Assembly (NCBI GenBank): GCA_013176395.1
Contig: JABMLP010000015.1
Location: 124,001 to 188,000, forward strand
Origin: Venturia oleaginea
Taxonomy: Eukaryota > Ascomycota > Dothideomycetes > Venturiales > Venturiaceae
DNA: 64,000 bases
Direction: 5' to 3'
A program made the translations under genes and the position numbers. How positions within the stretch are numbered: the stretch's first letter is position 1; every line of letters starts with the position of its first letter. The notes under the pieces were generated by a model. That model saw nothing but the letters and a program-made list of their open reading frames with translations, was not told the DNA's origin and searched no databases. Below, one piece after another: positions 24,117 through 32,639 of this stretch.

Positions 24117-24947
24117 AACGTAAGACAAACTGGAAACCCTATTCCGCCCGTGCTGAAGGATGAAGTTTTGTATAGCAATGCTTTACTTTCTCTTGTGTTC
24201 AGGAACATCCTGGTACTGGACAGTGCCGTTTGCGACGAATTCTTCGGTAGTCTTACGCAGATTTAAGATCCTATCTCGACGTATTGCCTTTGATTCGTTT
24301 GTTTGGCACGACGTGAATGCGCGCAACACATGCTTTGGTTTTTTTGCCCTGTGTGGCGACCTGAAGACTGTCATTCTCGATGATAACGACCTCAATTTTG
24401 ACGAGCTCATCGCGTCTAAGAAATCAGGACCTTGCACAACAAGCTCAAGCGAAGCTTCCTCCCTGAGCCACTCATGATCCAAAAGCACCATCGCGGTTTA
24501 GTTACTCGTGTCAGTCAGCAAGGAAGGAATACCATAGTACCCATGGCACCGCCGGAAACCATGGCCAAACGCTTTGGCTTTGACAGCATTTTTCCTTGGC
24601 TTGTACACACTGGGAGTGAACGAGTCTTGGTACTCAATTTTACATTTTTTCCTCCTTTCAGCAAATACGGGCCAGAAGCTTGCTCTATAAGACCTCCTCT
24701 ACGGCCGGCTATTCGGATCGTTCGAGAGCCTTGGCACACCTGGAATAGGAGGACTAAAGACATCATTAGAATAGCTATGGCGTACATTAGGAAGTGGTCT
24801 GGACACAGGAATGACCAGAATGAACGCTTCAATATTGTGAGAAGCTTTAATGGAATGATATTCGTTCGTGATGTAGGTATGGATGACACGTTACGGGAAA
24901 CAGAGATGGGAAGAAAGATCGGATACAGGGCTTCATTCGTAGGATGA
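24117..24947 (+). pseudogene. Unassigned gene relic, possibly the tail of a 2EXR-like copy
   Basis: A frame with VLKDEVLYSNALLSLVFRN, typical of the 'bristling' segment after the 2EXR core, is followed by stops. It is then followed by a longer open frame at 24432..24947 that I do not recognise. No start or splice pattern holds these together. Confidence 0.25.
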
Positions 24948-25194
24948 AGATAAATAAGTACGGCAATCTGCTCACTAAGGTAGCTAACTATGCTCAGTTT
25001 CTCGGGAAATCTTTTCAAACAAGATATGATGATACGAGGCTTTATAGCCTGCCGTTGACTATGACAGCAGAGAATACCACAGCGAGTGCCACTCATCAGG
25101 TAATTCAGTGGCCCACAGTGACTTCATCAATTCAGTGCCTTTCCAAGTGCCTTAAAAACCGAAGGCACCGTTGGTTTCGAAATCCCTCGGCTCC

Positions 25195-25260
25195 AGATCA
25201 ATCTCGACAAATTTCTGGCAGTTCTCCAAGGTTTGCTAGAAACTTGTCCATATCGATCTC
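25195..25260. repeat. Foldback repeat, copy C
   Basis: The left arm AAATTTCTGGCAGTTCT pairs imperfectly with the right arm GGTTTGCTAGAAACTTG. The copy ends in CATATCGATCTC, the same terminal word as copy D at 53522. Confidence 0.6.
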
Positions 25261-26153
25261 TACCTGACTCAGACGAAATAATAACAAGGTATTGCAGAAT
25301 GTGGCCTTCGGCGAGAATTTGACATCAGAACAGCAAATTTAATTGGAGATCGAGGTCAATACATTCTTGTACTAATATTCTTCCTGCTGTTAAGAATTAC
25401 CAACGTATCTGAGGTTAAGCGGCTTCGAAACTGATGGTATACATCAATGGCATCCGCGGTTACCAATCATTTAGAAGGACACTGAGATGAGGACCTCATC
25501 GCCATAATATCGAGAGATGAAATAGAGACTGACCCGTCTATCTTTCTCTCTTCCTCACACAATCGAATCATAAGTCTATAGCAGGACAGTATAGTCTCAT
25601 CCAAAGTCCGGCGCGTGATCTCTCCTCCATCTTCTCATCCTCTGCCCTTGCCGCCTCACCAACTCAAGCCAGACTTTCAATATCATTACCCTACACTCCC
25701 TGGTTCCACATCAGAGTTTCTTCATACTCCGATTCACCTCTTTTGTTCTCAGCCAATAAGGTATTGCTACAGGTGACCCATCCACAGTCCTGCCTGCTAT
25801 CATTACGAATGAGCCGACTTGCTAGTCGATATAAAAGCAGATAGTCCACACAATTCCTAGATCAAGAACACTTCATCACAAACAACGACCTTCACCATAA
25901 ACTCTCTTCCAAAACAGGTGAGGAGTCCACAATATCCTATACTTGCGGCATTCTGCCCATACGAACGACTATAGGACAAACATATTTCACAAGCGTGCGA
26001 TAGTTGACTTTATACTACTGTTTCAAGACGTAAGTGATGTCCGGTTTCATTATTCGACATCACACAAAGATATCTACTAATACTCTCTCGAGCTGATCTT
26101 TAACGGAAGCAATCACAACCAAACAAAATATCGAAGCCAATTCGCCCGCAAGT
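25261..26153. promoter_or_regulatory. Promoter and 5' leader region of the ORF at 26154
   Basis: A TATA-containing core promoter lies near 25830. The leader that follows is A/C-rich with repeated ATCACAAAC/ACAACGACC-like words, as is usual for strongly expressed fungal genes. A possible 5' UTR intron donor (CAGGTGAGG) lies near 25915. No other gene is seen. Confidence 0.45.
25830..25837 (+). promoter_or_regulatory. TATA box
   Basis: TATAAAAG lies upstream of a CA-rich leader beginning about 30 bp downstream (ATCAAGAACACTTC). The spacing fits a TATA-dependent start near 25860. It points to the short ORF at 26154. Confidence 0.5.
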
Positions 26154-26363
26154 ATGAGCTCGCAAAAGCGAAAGAGAGAAGAAATTGACGGAGAAGAGAC
26201 ATTCAATATGATCGCATCCTACCTCTACTACCGCACCAACGAAGACGGCCAGACTTACTTTTCGTACACAGTCATATCGGTAATATTTGGCTTGAAATTG
26301 AGTTCAATTTCAAGCGATTGGCGGGCTTTTGGCGAAGCTTCTTGCCATATAGGGTTTCTGTAG
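26154..26363 (+). pseudogene. Short ORF with basic N-terminus, apparently interrupted by the retrotransposon
   Basis: The start MSSQKRKREEIDGEETF follows a leader with a good TATA promoter. The first ~42 residues (through SYTVIS) have normal amino-acid composition. The rest reads into the 3' flank of the YR retrotransposon and ends at 26363. I read this as the 5' part of a host gene whose remainder was displaced by the insertion. The downstream part cannot be identified with confidence. It could also be a genuine small protein. Confidence 0.4.
26290..26315. repeat. Perfect 12-bp inverted repeat at element 3' flank
   Basis: The arms GCTTGAAATTGA and TCAATTTCAAGC are separated by GT. It lies close to the presumed left border of the YR retrotransposon. 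Confidence 0.8.
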
Positions 26364-26409
26364 GCCTCGTAAGCGCTAGGGCCATACAAATGCCTACAGA
26401 ACCCCTATA
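26348..26409. repeat. 18-bp inverted repeat with 26-bp loop at element 3' flank
   Basis: TATAGGGTTTCTGTAGGC (26348-26365) pairs with GCCTACAGAACCCCTATA (26392-26409), 17 of 18 positions matching. The core CCTACAGAACC recurs at 30061-30071 near the right border of the element. Confidence 0.8.
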
Positions 26410-26595
26410 CGGCTAGAAATCCACCATAGAAAAGCCCAATATAACGAAGTGGTGTGTAAAGAGAAGATGGGATGGCTGCGAGGGTGGGGACAAAAAATTC
26501 GAGTGTAGATAACCAAACCGGAATGACGCAACCCGCTGTGAATAACGTGCAAATTTGAAATCACCTCAATCGACAAATTCCGTCGAATTGAAGCC

Positions 26596-27621
26596 TCAAG
26601 GTGACGTCGGAGGTGTAGGTAGCCCTATTACGTGTAGGAGAGAGCCTGTGAATGCCTGGTAACGTAAAGTAACCATAATTTGAGGGTCATGCCGGATGTA
26701 GAGGCGAGCGCTGTCAGATCTCCATCTACCTAGCACTTGTATATCATCGTAGGAGACACCGTTGCGAGCCGCCTCGCTGGCGCCACCCTTACGGAAACTG
26801 TGACCGGAGAAGTTGGCCGTAGATATCGCAGGGTTCCACTGAAGCATTCGGCGTTTAAGGGCGTCGGTAACCCTTTTTTTGGTACAGGCTCCTCGAAATC
26901 GGTGTTTCTTAACGGTGTCAGTACCGATGCTGAAGAGAGGAGCGTGACCCGGTTGAGGGTCGTATTGGTAGAGGCGGCGGAGAGCTTTGATAGGACAGGC
27001 GGTAATCGCTGGGGCGAGGTAGACGGTAACACCTTCGTGATTGGTATCGGTCTTCAAGCGCTTGAGGTGGACTGTTGCGTAGCTGTTATCACCAGCGAAG
27101 AATACATCCTCGCGACAGAGACGTGACTCCGCGAAGAGAGCTGGTTGTTCGAGGTCTTTACGGTCATAGCAGAGTTCGCCAAGCCTGAACATGCCTCCAA
27201 AGGCCATTACCGCGTTAATCGCGGTAATGTTGAGCTCATCTTTGGCCGTAGATGATAGGAACGGGCTCGAGATATCGGTGAGAAGCTGCCGGGTAATGTC
27301 GTTGCGAGGGCGCGTTGGGCGATTGAATAACCTCTTAAGGCCCCGAAGGCAGGCTCTAATATATTCACTACCAAAGGCGTTGGTGGGCCAGCCTCTATCG
27401 ACGTGATGGGCTCGAATAGCGGAGAGATTGCCCTCAATTGTGCCGGGTAACACCTGTCGAATGGAGTCAACTCCAAAACCTCTTCGTTCAACGAACGCCG
27501 CAAGGGTCCTTTCGCAAGCTGGCCATGGCTGCTGTCCGTCAAGGATACAAGATTGGGTATAGAGGGTGACGGCGTTCGTGTAGCCTTTGCGAGTATCTTC
27601 GGTAAGGCGACACCATAGCAT
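26596..27621 (-). CDS. Tyrosine recombinase of the YR retrotransposon
   Basis: The frame is open from about 27720 to the stop at 26596; the first ATG is at 27621 (341 aa, MLWCRLTEDTRKGY...). The N-terminal half is a core-binding (SAM-like) domain. The catalytic half keeps the tetrad: Arg in MFRLGEL, His and Arg in HSFRKGGAS, the Trp of LGRWRSD, and the nucleophile Tyr in ARLYIRH. It would insert a circular double-stranded cDNA by site-specific recombination without target-site duplication. It overlaps the RT-RNase H frame by about 400 bp in the -1 frame relative to it, as in DIRS-type elements, so it is expressed either from its own ATG or by frameshifting. Confidence 0.88.
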   Translation of the reverse strand: MLWCRLTEDTRKGYTNAVTLYTQSCILDGQQPWPACERTLAAFVERRGFGVDSIRQVLPGTIEGNLSAIRAHHVDRGWPTNAFGSEYIRACLRGLKRLFNRPTRPRNDITRQLLTDISSPFLSSTAKDELNITAINAVMAFGGMFRLGELCYDRKDLEQPALFAESRLCREDVFFAGDNSYATVHLKRLKTDTNHEGVTVYLAPAITACPIKALRRLYQYDPQPGHAPLFSIGTDTVKKHRFRGACTKKRVTDALKRRMLQWNPAISTANFSGHSFRKGGASEAARNGVSYDDIQVLGRWRSDSARLYIRHDPQIMVTLRYQAFTGSLLHVIGLPTPPTSP

Positions 27622-29360
27622 CTTGACCCGGTTCTCGGAGAAGGTAGGGCAGTCGGCCCTAAGGGCGTTGGTATACGCGGTAGGAGGTTCGAAAGGGAGA
27701 CATTCTGCCAATGTGTGAGGTCAGCAATCTTCCGTACGTCAAGCCGTGATAGCGCGTCGGCAAGAGAGTTGTTCCCCGATGAGATCCAGTGAGGCCTAAT
27801 CGTGATATCGTTGGCCGCCGCCAATAGAAGCAGTTGACGAAGTGGGTTCATATCTTCGCCTCGAACCGATTGATTCTTGAGCGCGTAATATGCGGTAACG
27901 CTATTGGTGACGACATTGAGCTCCTTGTGAGCCCATTGGCGGCCCCAAATCGTAAGGGACGTAAGGATGGAATTGACTTCGTGGAAGTTGATATGAAGGT
28001 GAAGCTGCGATGGCTGATGAGGAAACGCGAAAGAGTGCTTTTGAGAGGGCCATCTGCTATCCTCGCTGATGAAATACGCGCCTGACGCAATAGATGAAGC
28101 GTCAGTAAACAAGGTGACTGCAGGGCGGTCGTCATCAAAGAAGTAGACTCCACTGTAGAGTAACAAGAGGTCTCTCCACCACTCGAGGTCGAGGCGGGCG
28201 CCGGGAGAGAGCTGGAGACGTGTAGAATGAGGTTTGAATGCAGAGATAAAGTCCCATAACCTCCGAAGGTGAACCCGGCCTAGTCTTACCACTTGAGCGC
28301 AGAACGAGAAGAAGCCGGCGGCGGCTTCGATATCAAGGCGAGTAACCGACTTCGCGTTGAGTAGAGAGGACGCGATTCCGAGGCCTTTTTGAAGCTTCTT
28401 TGCCGGTAATCTAGCTTCCATCTTAAGCGTGTCGATTTCGAGGCCGAGGGCCGTGACTGCAGGGCCTTGTTCATCCTTCTTAGTATTCTGAGGAATGCCC
28501 AGTTCATTGGCAATGTAGTTGTAGTCATCTGAGGCTGCGCGGATGATACGTTGAGGGTTTTTCGAAGGTGCGAAGACGAATACGAAGTCATCTAGGTAGT
28601 GGGAGGTAACCCAGCCGAAGCGATGCTGGGTAATCCAATGAAAACCTTCTGCGAAGAGATTAAACAGGAACGGCGCGGTGCGAAGGCCAAAAGGAAGGCA
28701 ATTTTCGAGATAATGGTGACCCCATTTGAGGCCTAGAAGCCACCTATCACTAACTGCCACGGGCGCGTTGCGAAAGGCACTTTCGATATCGCGTTTGATG
28801 ATGATTGCACCGCGGCCGGTGATCCGAATGATCGTAAGAATGTCATCGAATTTGACATACGAGATTGCGCCGTAGGCAGCCGGAATGTGATCGTTCACTG
28901 AGTATGATGCTGGATATGACAAATGAAGTATTCGTGTCCAGCCTCCGTCACCTTTGGGTACCAAGCCAAGGGGAGAGGAGATAAATGGCACGTAGCCCGT
29001 ATGTAATGAGATTCTGCCTCGCGCGAGGTCTTCCGTAACTTGACGTTCGATAACGTGAGGAGCTAATGAGGCTGACGTGATATTTTTTGAGAGAATATGC
29101 TGAGAAGATCCCATGTACCCGATCTTGGCACCGTGTCTCAAAATACCACCGAGAATGTGAGGCAAAGGTCCTGGGTAGCGTGCCAGACGCGTTTTCCAGG
29201 CCGAAGGAATGAAAGGTGAAGGAGAGTTGCGTAGAGAAGGTGAGCGGTTGTTAAAAACTTCAAAGAGAGGAGTTGTATTAGGACGGGCTGGCGGAAGGCT
29301 ACTGTTCAATGTTGAATGAAAAGAGACTGCCTCTGGCCGAAGATTAACACGACGAGAGAG
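27207..29360 (-). CDS. Reverse transcriptase-RNase H of the YR retrotransposon
   Basis: The frame continues in phase directly after the single UAG that ends gag, with no ATG at its head, so it is probably made as a Gag-Pol fusion. The reverse transcriptase has the fingers/palm blocks GLVPKGDGGWTRILHLSYP and FGLRTAPFLFN and the catalytic YLDDF. RNase H follows: FTDASSIASGAYF (first Asp), NFHEVNSIL (Glu) and NNSLADALSRLDV (last Asp). The third acidic position reads TNS instead of the usual TDN, so RNase H may be impaired. RNase H ends near 27720. The remaining ~170 codons overlap the recombinase gene and have biased composition, so they may not be functional protein. Confidence 0.88.
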   Translation of the reverse strand, partial: LSRRVNLRPEAVSFHSTLNSSLPPARPNTTPLFEVFNNRSPSLRNSPSPFIPSAWKTRLARYPGPLPHILGGILRHGAKIGYMGSSQHILSKNITSASLAPHVIERQVTEDLARGRISLHTGYVPFISSPLGLVPKGDGGWTRILHLSYPASYSVNDHIPAAYGAISYVKFDDILTIIRITGRGAIIIKRDIESAFRNAPVAVSDRWLLGLKWGHHYLENCLPFGLRTAPFLFNLFAEGFHWITQHRFGWVTSHYLDDFVFVFAPSKNPQRIIRAASDDYNYIANELGIPQNTKKDEQGPAVTALGLEIDTLKMEARLPAKKLQKGLGIASSLLNAKSVTRLDIEAAAGFFSFCAQVVRLGRVHLRRLWDFISAFKPHSTRLQLSPGARLDLEWWRDLLLLYSGVYFFDDDRPAVTLFTDASSIASGAYFISEDSRWPSQKHSFAFPHQPSQLHLHINFHEVNSILTSLTIWGRQWAHKELNVVTNSVTAYYALKNQSVRGEDMNPLRQLLLLAAANDITIRPHWISSGNNSLADALSRLDVRKIADLTHWQNVSLSNLLPRIPTPLGPTALPSPRTGSRCYGVALPKILAKATRTPSPSIPNLVSLTDSSHGQLAKGPLRRSLNEEVLELTPFDRCYPAQLRAISPLFEPITSIEAGPPTPLVVNILEPAFGALRGYSIAQRALATTLPGSFSPISRARSYHLRPKMSSTLPRLTR

Positions 29361-30089
29361 CTATTTATGGTTAGAAGCTGGATTCTTCTTCCCACAGCCC
29401 TGTACCGAGCAGATGTGAAGTCTACTACACTCTGGGTAGTAGCACTTGCCCTCGTTGTAGTTGTTGCAGGTCTCTTTGCTGATAAACTTCGAGGAGCCTC
29501 CAATTTTTCCTCCTGCCCTCGCAAAGCCGATTACCATTTGTGGTGTGAGCTGGCTGGCAACCCATTCGGCTTGGATACTCCAGTTTTCCACCGTAGTGGC
29601 TCCCTTTGTGATGGCCTCTATGTGCCAACGAATTGCGAGAAGGAGGACTCCGTTGGGCCATATGTAAATGCGACTGAGGGCTATTACTCGTTGGTGAAAA
29701 GCCATCATTGCTCCGTAGAGTAGAGGGTGAGTCCTCTGATAAAAGCTGGCCATAACCAGTACCCAATTAATAAAGGTTTCTGACCAGATTTCAGCAGAGT
29801 CTCCAAACATGGATATGGGCGCAAGGTTGCGCCTCTGTGACATGCCACCCTGCTCGTTCATTACTAGCGTATTCTCCACCGGGTCCATCATGGCGTAGCT
29901 GAGGCGGAGGTATGGGAGGTTCCGCGGATGGAAGGTCTTCTTCCACATCTGTACAATATGTCGTCGAGGTAGATTCGAATAGGCCATGACTGCTGTTTCA
30001 ATCTCGGGGCAGGTGAAGAACTCACCCAAAGGGACACCATCCTCCTCTTGAACGGTTGCCCCTACAGAACCTAGGAGATCGACATTGAC
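29361..30089 (-). CDS. Gag-like protein of the YR retrotransposon (N-terminus missing)
   Basis: The frame is open from 30089 to a UAG at 29363..29361, with no ATG near its head, so the N-terminus has been lost at the element border. The C-terminus has a C-x7-C-x4-C-x3-H zinc motif (CNNYNEGKCYYPECSRLH), which probably binds the element RNA. The rest is helical with many Met, Ile and Trp residues, as in capsid-like proteins. It is in the same reading frame as the RT-RNase H, separated only by the UAG. Confidence 0.7.
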   Translation of the reverse strand, partial: VNVDLLGSVGATVQEEDGVPLGEFFTCPEIETAVMAYSNLPRRHIVQMWKKTFHPRNLPYLRLSYAMMDPVENTLVMNEQGGMSQRRNLAPISMFGDSAEIWSETFINWVLVMASFYQRTHPLLYGAMMAFHQRVIALSRIYIWPNGVLLLAIRWHIEAITKGATTVENWSIQAEWVASQLTPQMVIGFARAGGKIGGSSKFISKETCNNYNEGKCYYPECSRLHICSVQGCGKKNPASNHK

Positions 30090-30949
30090 TCATCACCAAA
30101 CTCCTCTCAAGAGGCCCTCGAAATTCAAGGTGCTCCTAATTGCCTAGCTAGCTTAACCTTCGTCATCACCGGCGTCCTTCCAAACTTGAGCCGCGACGAC
30201 GCTCAGAATCTGATCAAACGATTCGGAGGCAAAGTCACCACATCGCTGAGTAGAAAGATTAGCTATGTCGTGCTTGGAATTGAAGCAGGATGGAAGAAAC
30301 TAGAGAAGAGCCAGGAATATAATCTAAAAACCGTTGACGAAGAGGAATTACTCGACATGATCAAAACTCGACTTCCACAATCCGAAACCACCGAACCCGA
30401 GCCATTTCGAGCTAAACAGAGAGCAGGGAAAACTCGAAGGCAGGCATTAACTCTACAGCCCCAAGTTCTTTCACCTCACCACAAGACCTCCCTTTCTTCT
30501 CACAAGACACCCTCAGCTCCAGTCAAGAAAGTACCTACTCATCCCATTTCTCATCTCCGTCTGCTTCCCAACCCTTGGCCTCAGCATCCCAAACCATCAT
30601 ATCCATCTCCTCTTCGCAAGACTCCGATACCTCCCAGAACTCCGTCTCTCCTTCTCAAGCCTCTGATACCTCATCAACAACAACCATCTACAACGCCCTT
30701 TACTTCCTCCGCCAAAAGATCAGCCAGCAGCTTTCCCTCTCGCCAGAAGAAGTCGCCACAGAGGATCTGCTTCAGAATCTGGCGGAGGTGCGGCCGGCGT
30801 CGAGGGGAGCATTAGACAATTTGATTGGGGACGGATTTGCAGAGATGGCTATGGATTGGGAGGACAAAGATATTTGGATGTTATCAGGGAGGAGTAGGAT
30901 ATGGGTATTGGGTCGGGCTCGGGAATATGAATTGGACATGTTGTTTTGA
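30075..30949 (+). pseudogene. 5'-truncated BRCT (RFC1-type) plus HRDC-like gene relic
   Basis: The frame opens at 30075 right at the retrotransposon border without an ATG. Residues GAPNCLASLTFVITGVLPNL, then RFGGKVTTSLSRKISYVVLG and NLKTVDEEELLDMIKTRLP match the BRCT domain of replication factor C subunit 1 (RFC1). Near 30415 the productive frame shifts by one base; the new frame runs through a Ser/Gln-rich linker to a C-terminal segment (IYNALYFLRQKISQQLSL, EDLLQNLAEVRPAS) that resembles an HRDC domain of RecQ helicases and RNase D. It ends at 30949. No GT donor of good quality explains the frame change. RFC1 itself has no HRDC domain and no AAA+ module follows here. I read it as a relic of a BRCT-HRDC gene cut off by the element. 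Confidence 0.5.
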
Positions 30950-31321
30950 GTATTGTGCTTTTTAAGAGATTGCTTTAACCTGTTAGGCGGATGGATATTG
31001 ATGGCTGGTCTTGGATAATGCACTGGGATGTCTGATCTGGATTAGAATTGAAGGGAAATTTTACAAGACAGAGAAATTTGATATTGACTAGAAGGGATAG
31101 ATACTTGGTCAAGGAATTGAAGGATATTGGGTATTACTGAAAATTATACCTGTTGAGATATGCCTCGTCCTTCCCGGGCAATAAGTGATGTCAAAGCAGC
31201 GGAGAGCCGCCTTGTGCGTACCAATCTCGCAATCGCTCCATGCCAAGGACTTTGTAACTCGTGAAAAGTTATCGAAGAGCCACCATGAACCAATCACCCA
31301 CTCCGCTTCCAAGGCACAACT
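30950..31321. other. Intergenic region, no gene seen
   Basis: The 3' flanks of the BRCT-HRDC relic and of ADE1 converge here. No gene is seen. Confidence 0.5.
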
Positions 31322-32346
31322 TCATTCCCACTTCTTCCCAGTCAATCTCTCGTAAGCCTGTCCATAGCCCTCCCCAGTCTTCTTCGCAACCTCTTCCGTC
31401 ATCGCAACCCCATCCTTTCCCTTCAATCCATTAGTCGTCAACCAATCCCTCAGATACTGCTTATCGAGCGATTCCTGACCGCGCCCAACCTCATACTTTT
31501 CCTTATCCCAGAAGCGACTGGAATCAGGCGTCAGAACCTCATCGATCAAGACAACCGTAGGCGGAGAAGTTGATCTATCGAGTCCGAATTCGAATTTCGT
31601 GTCCGCGATGATGATACCACGTTCGTAGGCGTAGTCCCGGGCTGCTTTATAAATTTTTAATGAGAGGTCAGAGATTTGTTTGGCCAGGTCTAGGGACTTT
31701 AGCACTTCGGCCGCTGTTCATCAAAAAATTAACATTATACTTTCTCTCTTCCCACCCTTCTTTTGAAACCAAGAAGAGGAGAAGAGAACAAAATCAACAT
31801 ACCTTTCTCGGGCGAGATATTCTCGTCATGCTCTCCTTGCTTGGCCTTGGTACTAGGCGTCCAGATCGGCTCCCCAAAGCTCTCTGACTCTCTCAAACCC
31901 TCCTTGACGGCCATTCCATGCACAGTCCCACTCTTCTTATACTCACTCCACGCACTCCCAGTAATATATCCCCGCACAATACTCTCAATAGGCAGAACCT
32001 CCAATTTCCGCACTTGCATAGATCGACCCTCATACTCATTCTTCACAGCCTCATCACCCTGGATTTTGGAAGGTAAATCGAGTGTCAAGAAGTGAGTTTT
32101 GAGACCGGGGATGAGGGGCGGGAGGACAGAAAACCAGTGTGCGGAGAGAGTTGTTAAGAGGGCACCTTTTCCGGGGACGCCATTGGAGAGGACGATGTCG
32201 TAGGCGGAGATGCGGTCTGTGGCTATGAAAAGGAGGGTGTTTTCATCTATTTCATAGAGATCGCGGACTTTTCCTGCTGCGATTTTCTTGTAGTATTTTG
32301 TAAGGTCGGTCGTAGTGATCGTGGGCCTGGTGGTGAATGAAGTCAT
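31322..32346 (-). CDS. ADE1: SAICAR synthase (phosphoribosylaminoimidazole-succinocarboxamide synthase)
   Basis: Two exons, 32346..31803 and 31713..31322, give 311 aa, the usual length (yeast Ade1 306 aa). The intron is GTATGT..ACAG and joins SPEK to AAEVLKSL. The enzyme condenses CAIR with aspartate using ATP, the seventh step of purine synthesis. Signatures are AGKVRDLYEI, ATDRISAYDIVLSNGVPGKG, RGYITGSAWSEYKKSGTVHG, IADTKFEFG and LIDEVLTPDSSRFW. The frame is open upstream of 32346 and would add ~44 residues (from about 32478). That extension is Ser/Thr-rich and could be a leader or an N-terminal extension. The chosen ATG aligns with the family start. Confidence 0.95.
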
Positions 32347-32639
32347 GATCGTGGTTTTCTCGCTTGGAGTGAGAGATTTAGTGATTGAAGATGGTTTTGT
32401 GGAAAAAAGAATCATGTTGTTTGCAGTCATAAAAGTTTTGGACAGGGATTGATGTCCCGATTCGGCCCGCATTGTCATGTCATCGTCATCACGTGAAGTA
32501 CGATTTTGGTCATTGAAAGCAGGTTATAACATTCCGATAGAAAGCATTCCATAACATCTCCAATTGAAAGCTCTTTTGTGTTCGAGAATTATGCACATGA
32601 GCACCATTACAACCTCCCAACTGATCTCTCATGGGCGCC

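Larger units (their letters stand above)
26280..30089 (-). mobile_element. Tyrosine-recombinase retrotransposon (DIRS/Ngaro type), 5'-truncated
   Basis: On the minus strand, in order, lie a Gag-like frame with a CCCH zinc motif, a reverse transcriptase-RNase H frame, and an overlapping tyrosine recombinase frame, followed by about 300 bp of non-coding sequence with strong inverted repeats. There is no DDE integrase or aspartic protease. Tyrosine recombinase plus RT-RH without LTR integrase defines DIRS/Ngaro elements. I see no N6-adenine methyltransferase domain. The right border is near 30075-30089, where the Gag frame opens without an ATG, so the promoter end is missing. The left border is uncertain and is placed where the host ORF loses its normal composition. 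Except for one UAG between gag and pol, the coding frames are intact, which suggests a recent insertion. Confidence 0.85.

Noticed and set aside
26596..30089. LTR retrotransposon or Crypton
   Set aside because: No DDE integrase, protease or LTR pair, which excludes LTR types; presence of RT and RNase H excludes Cryptons.
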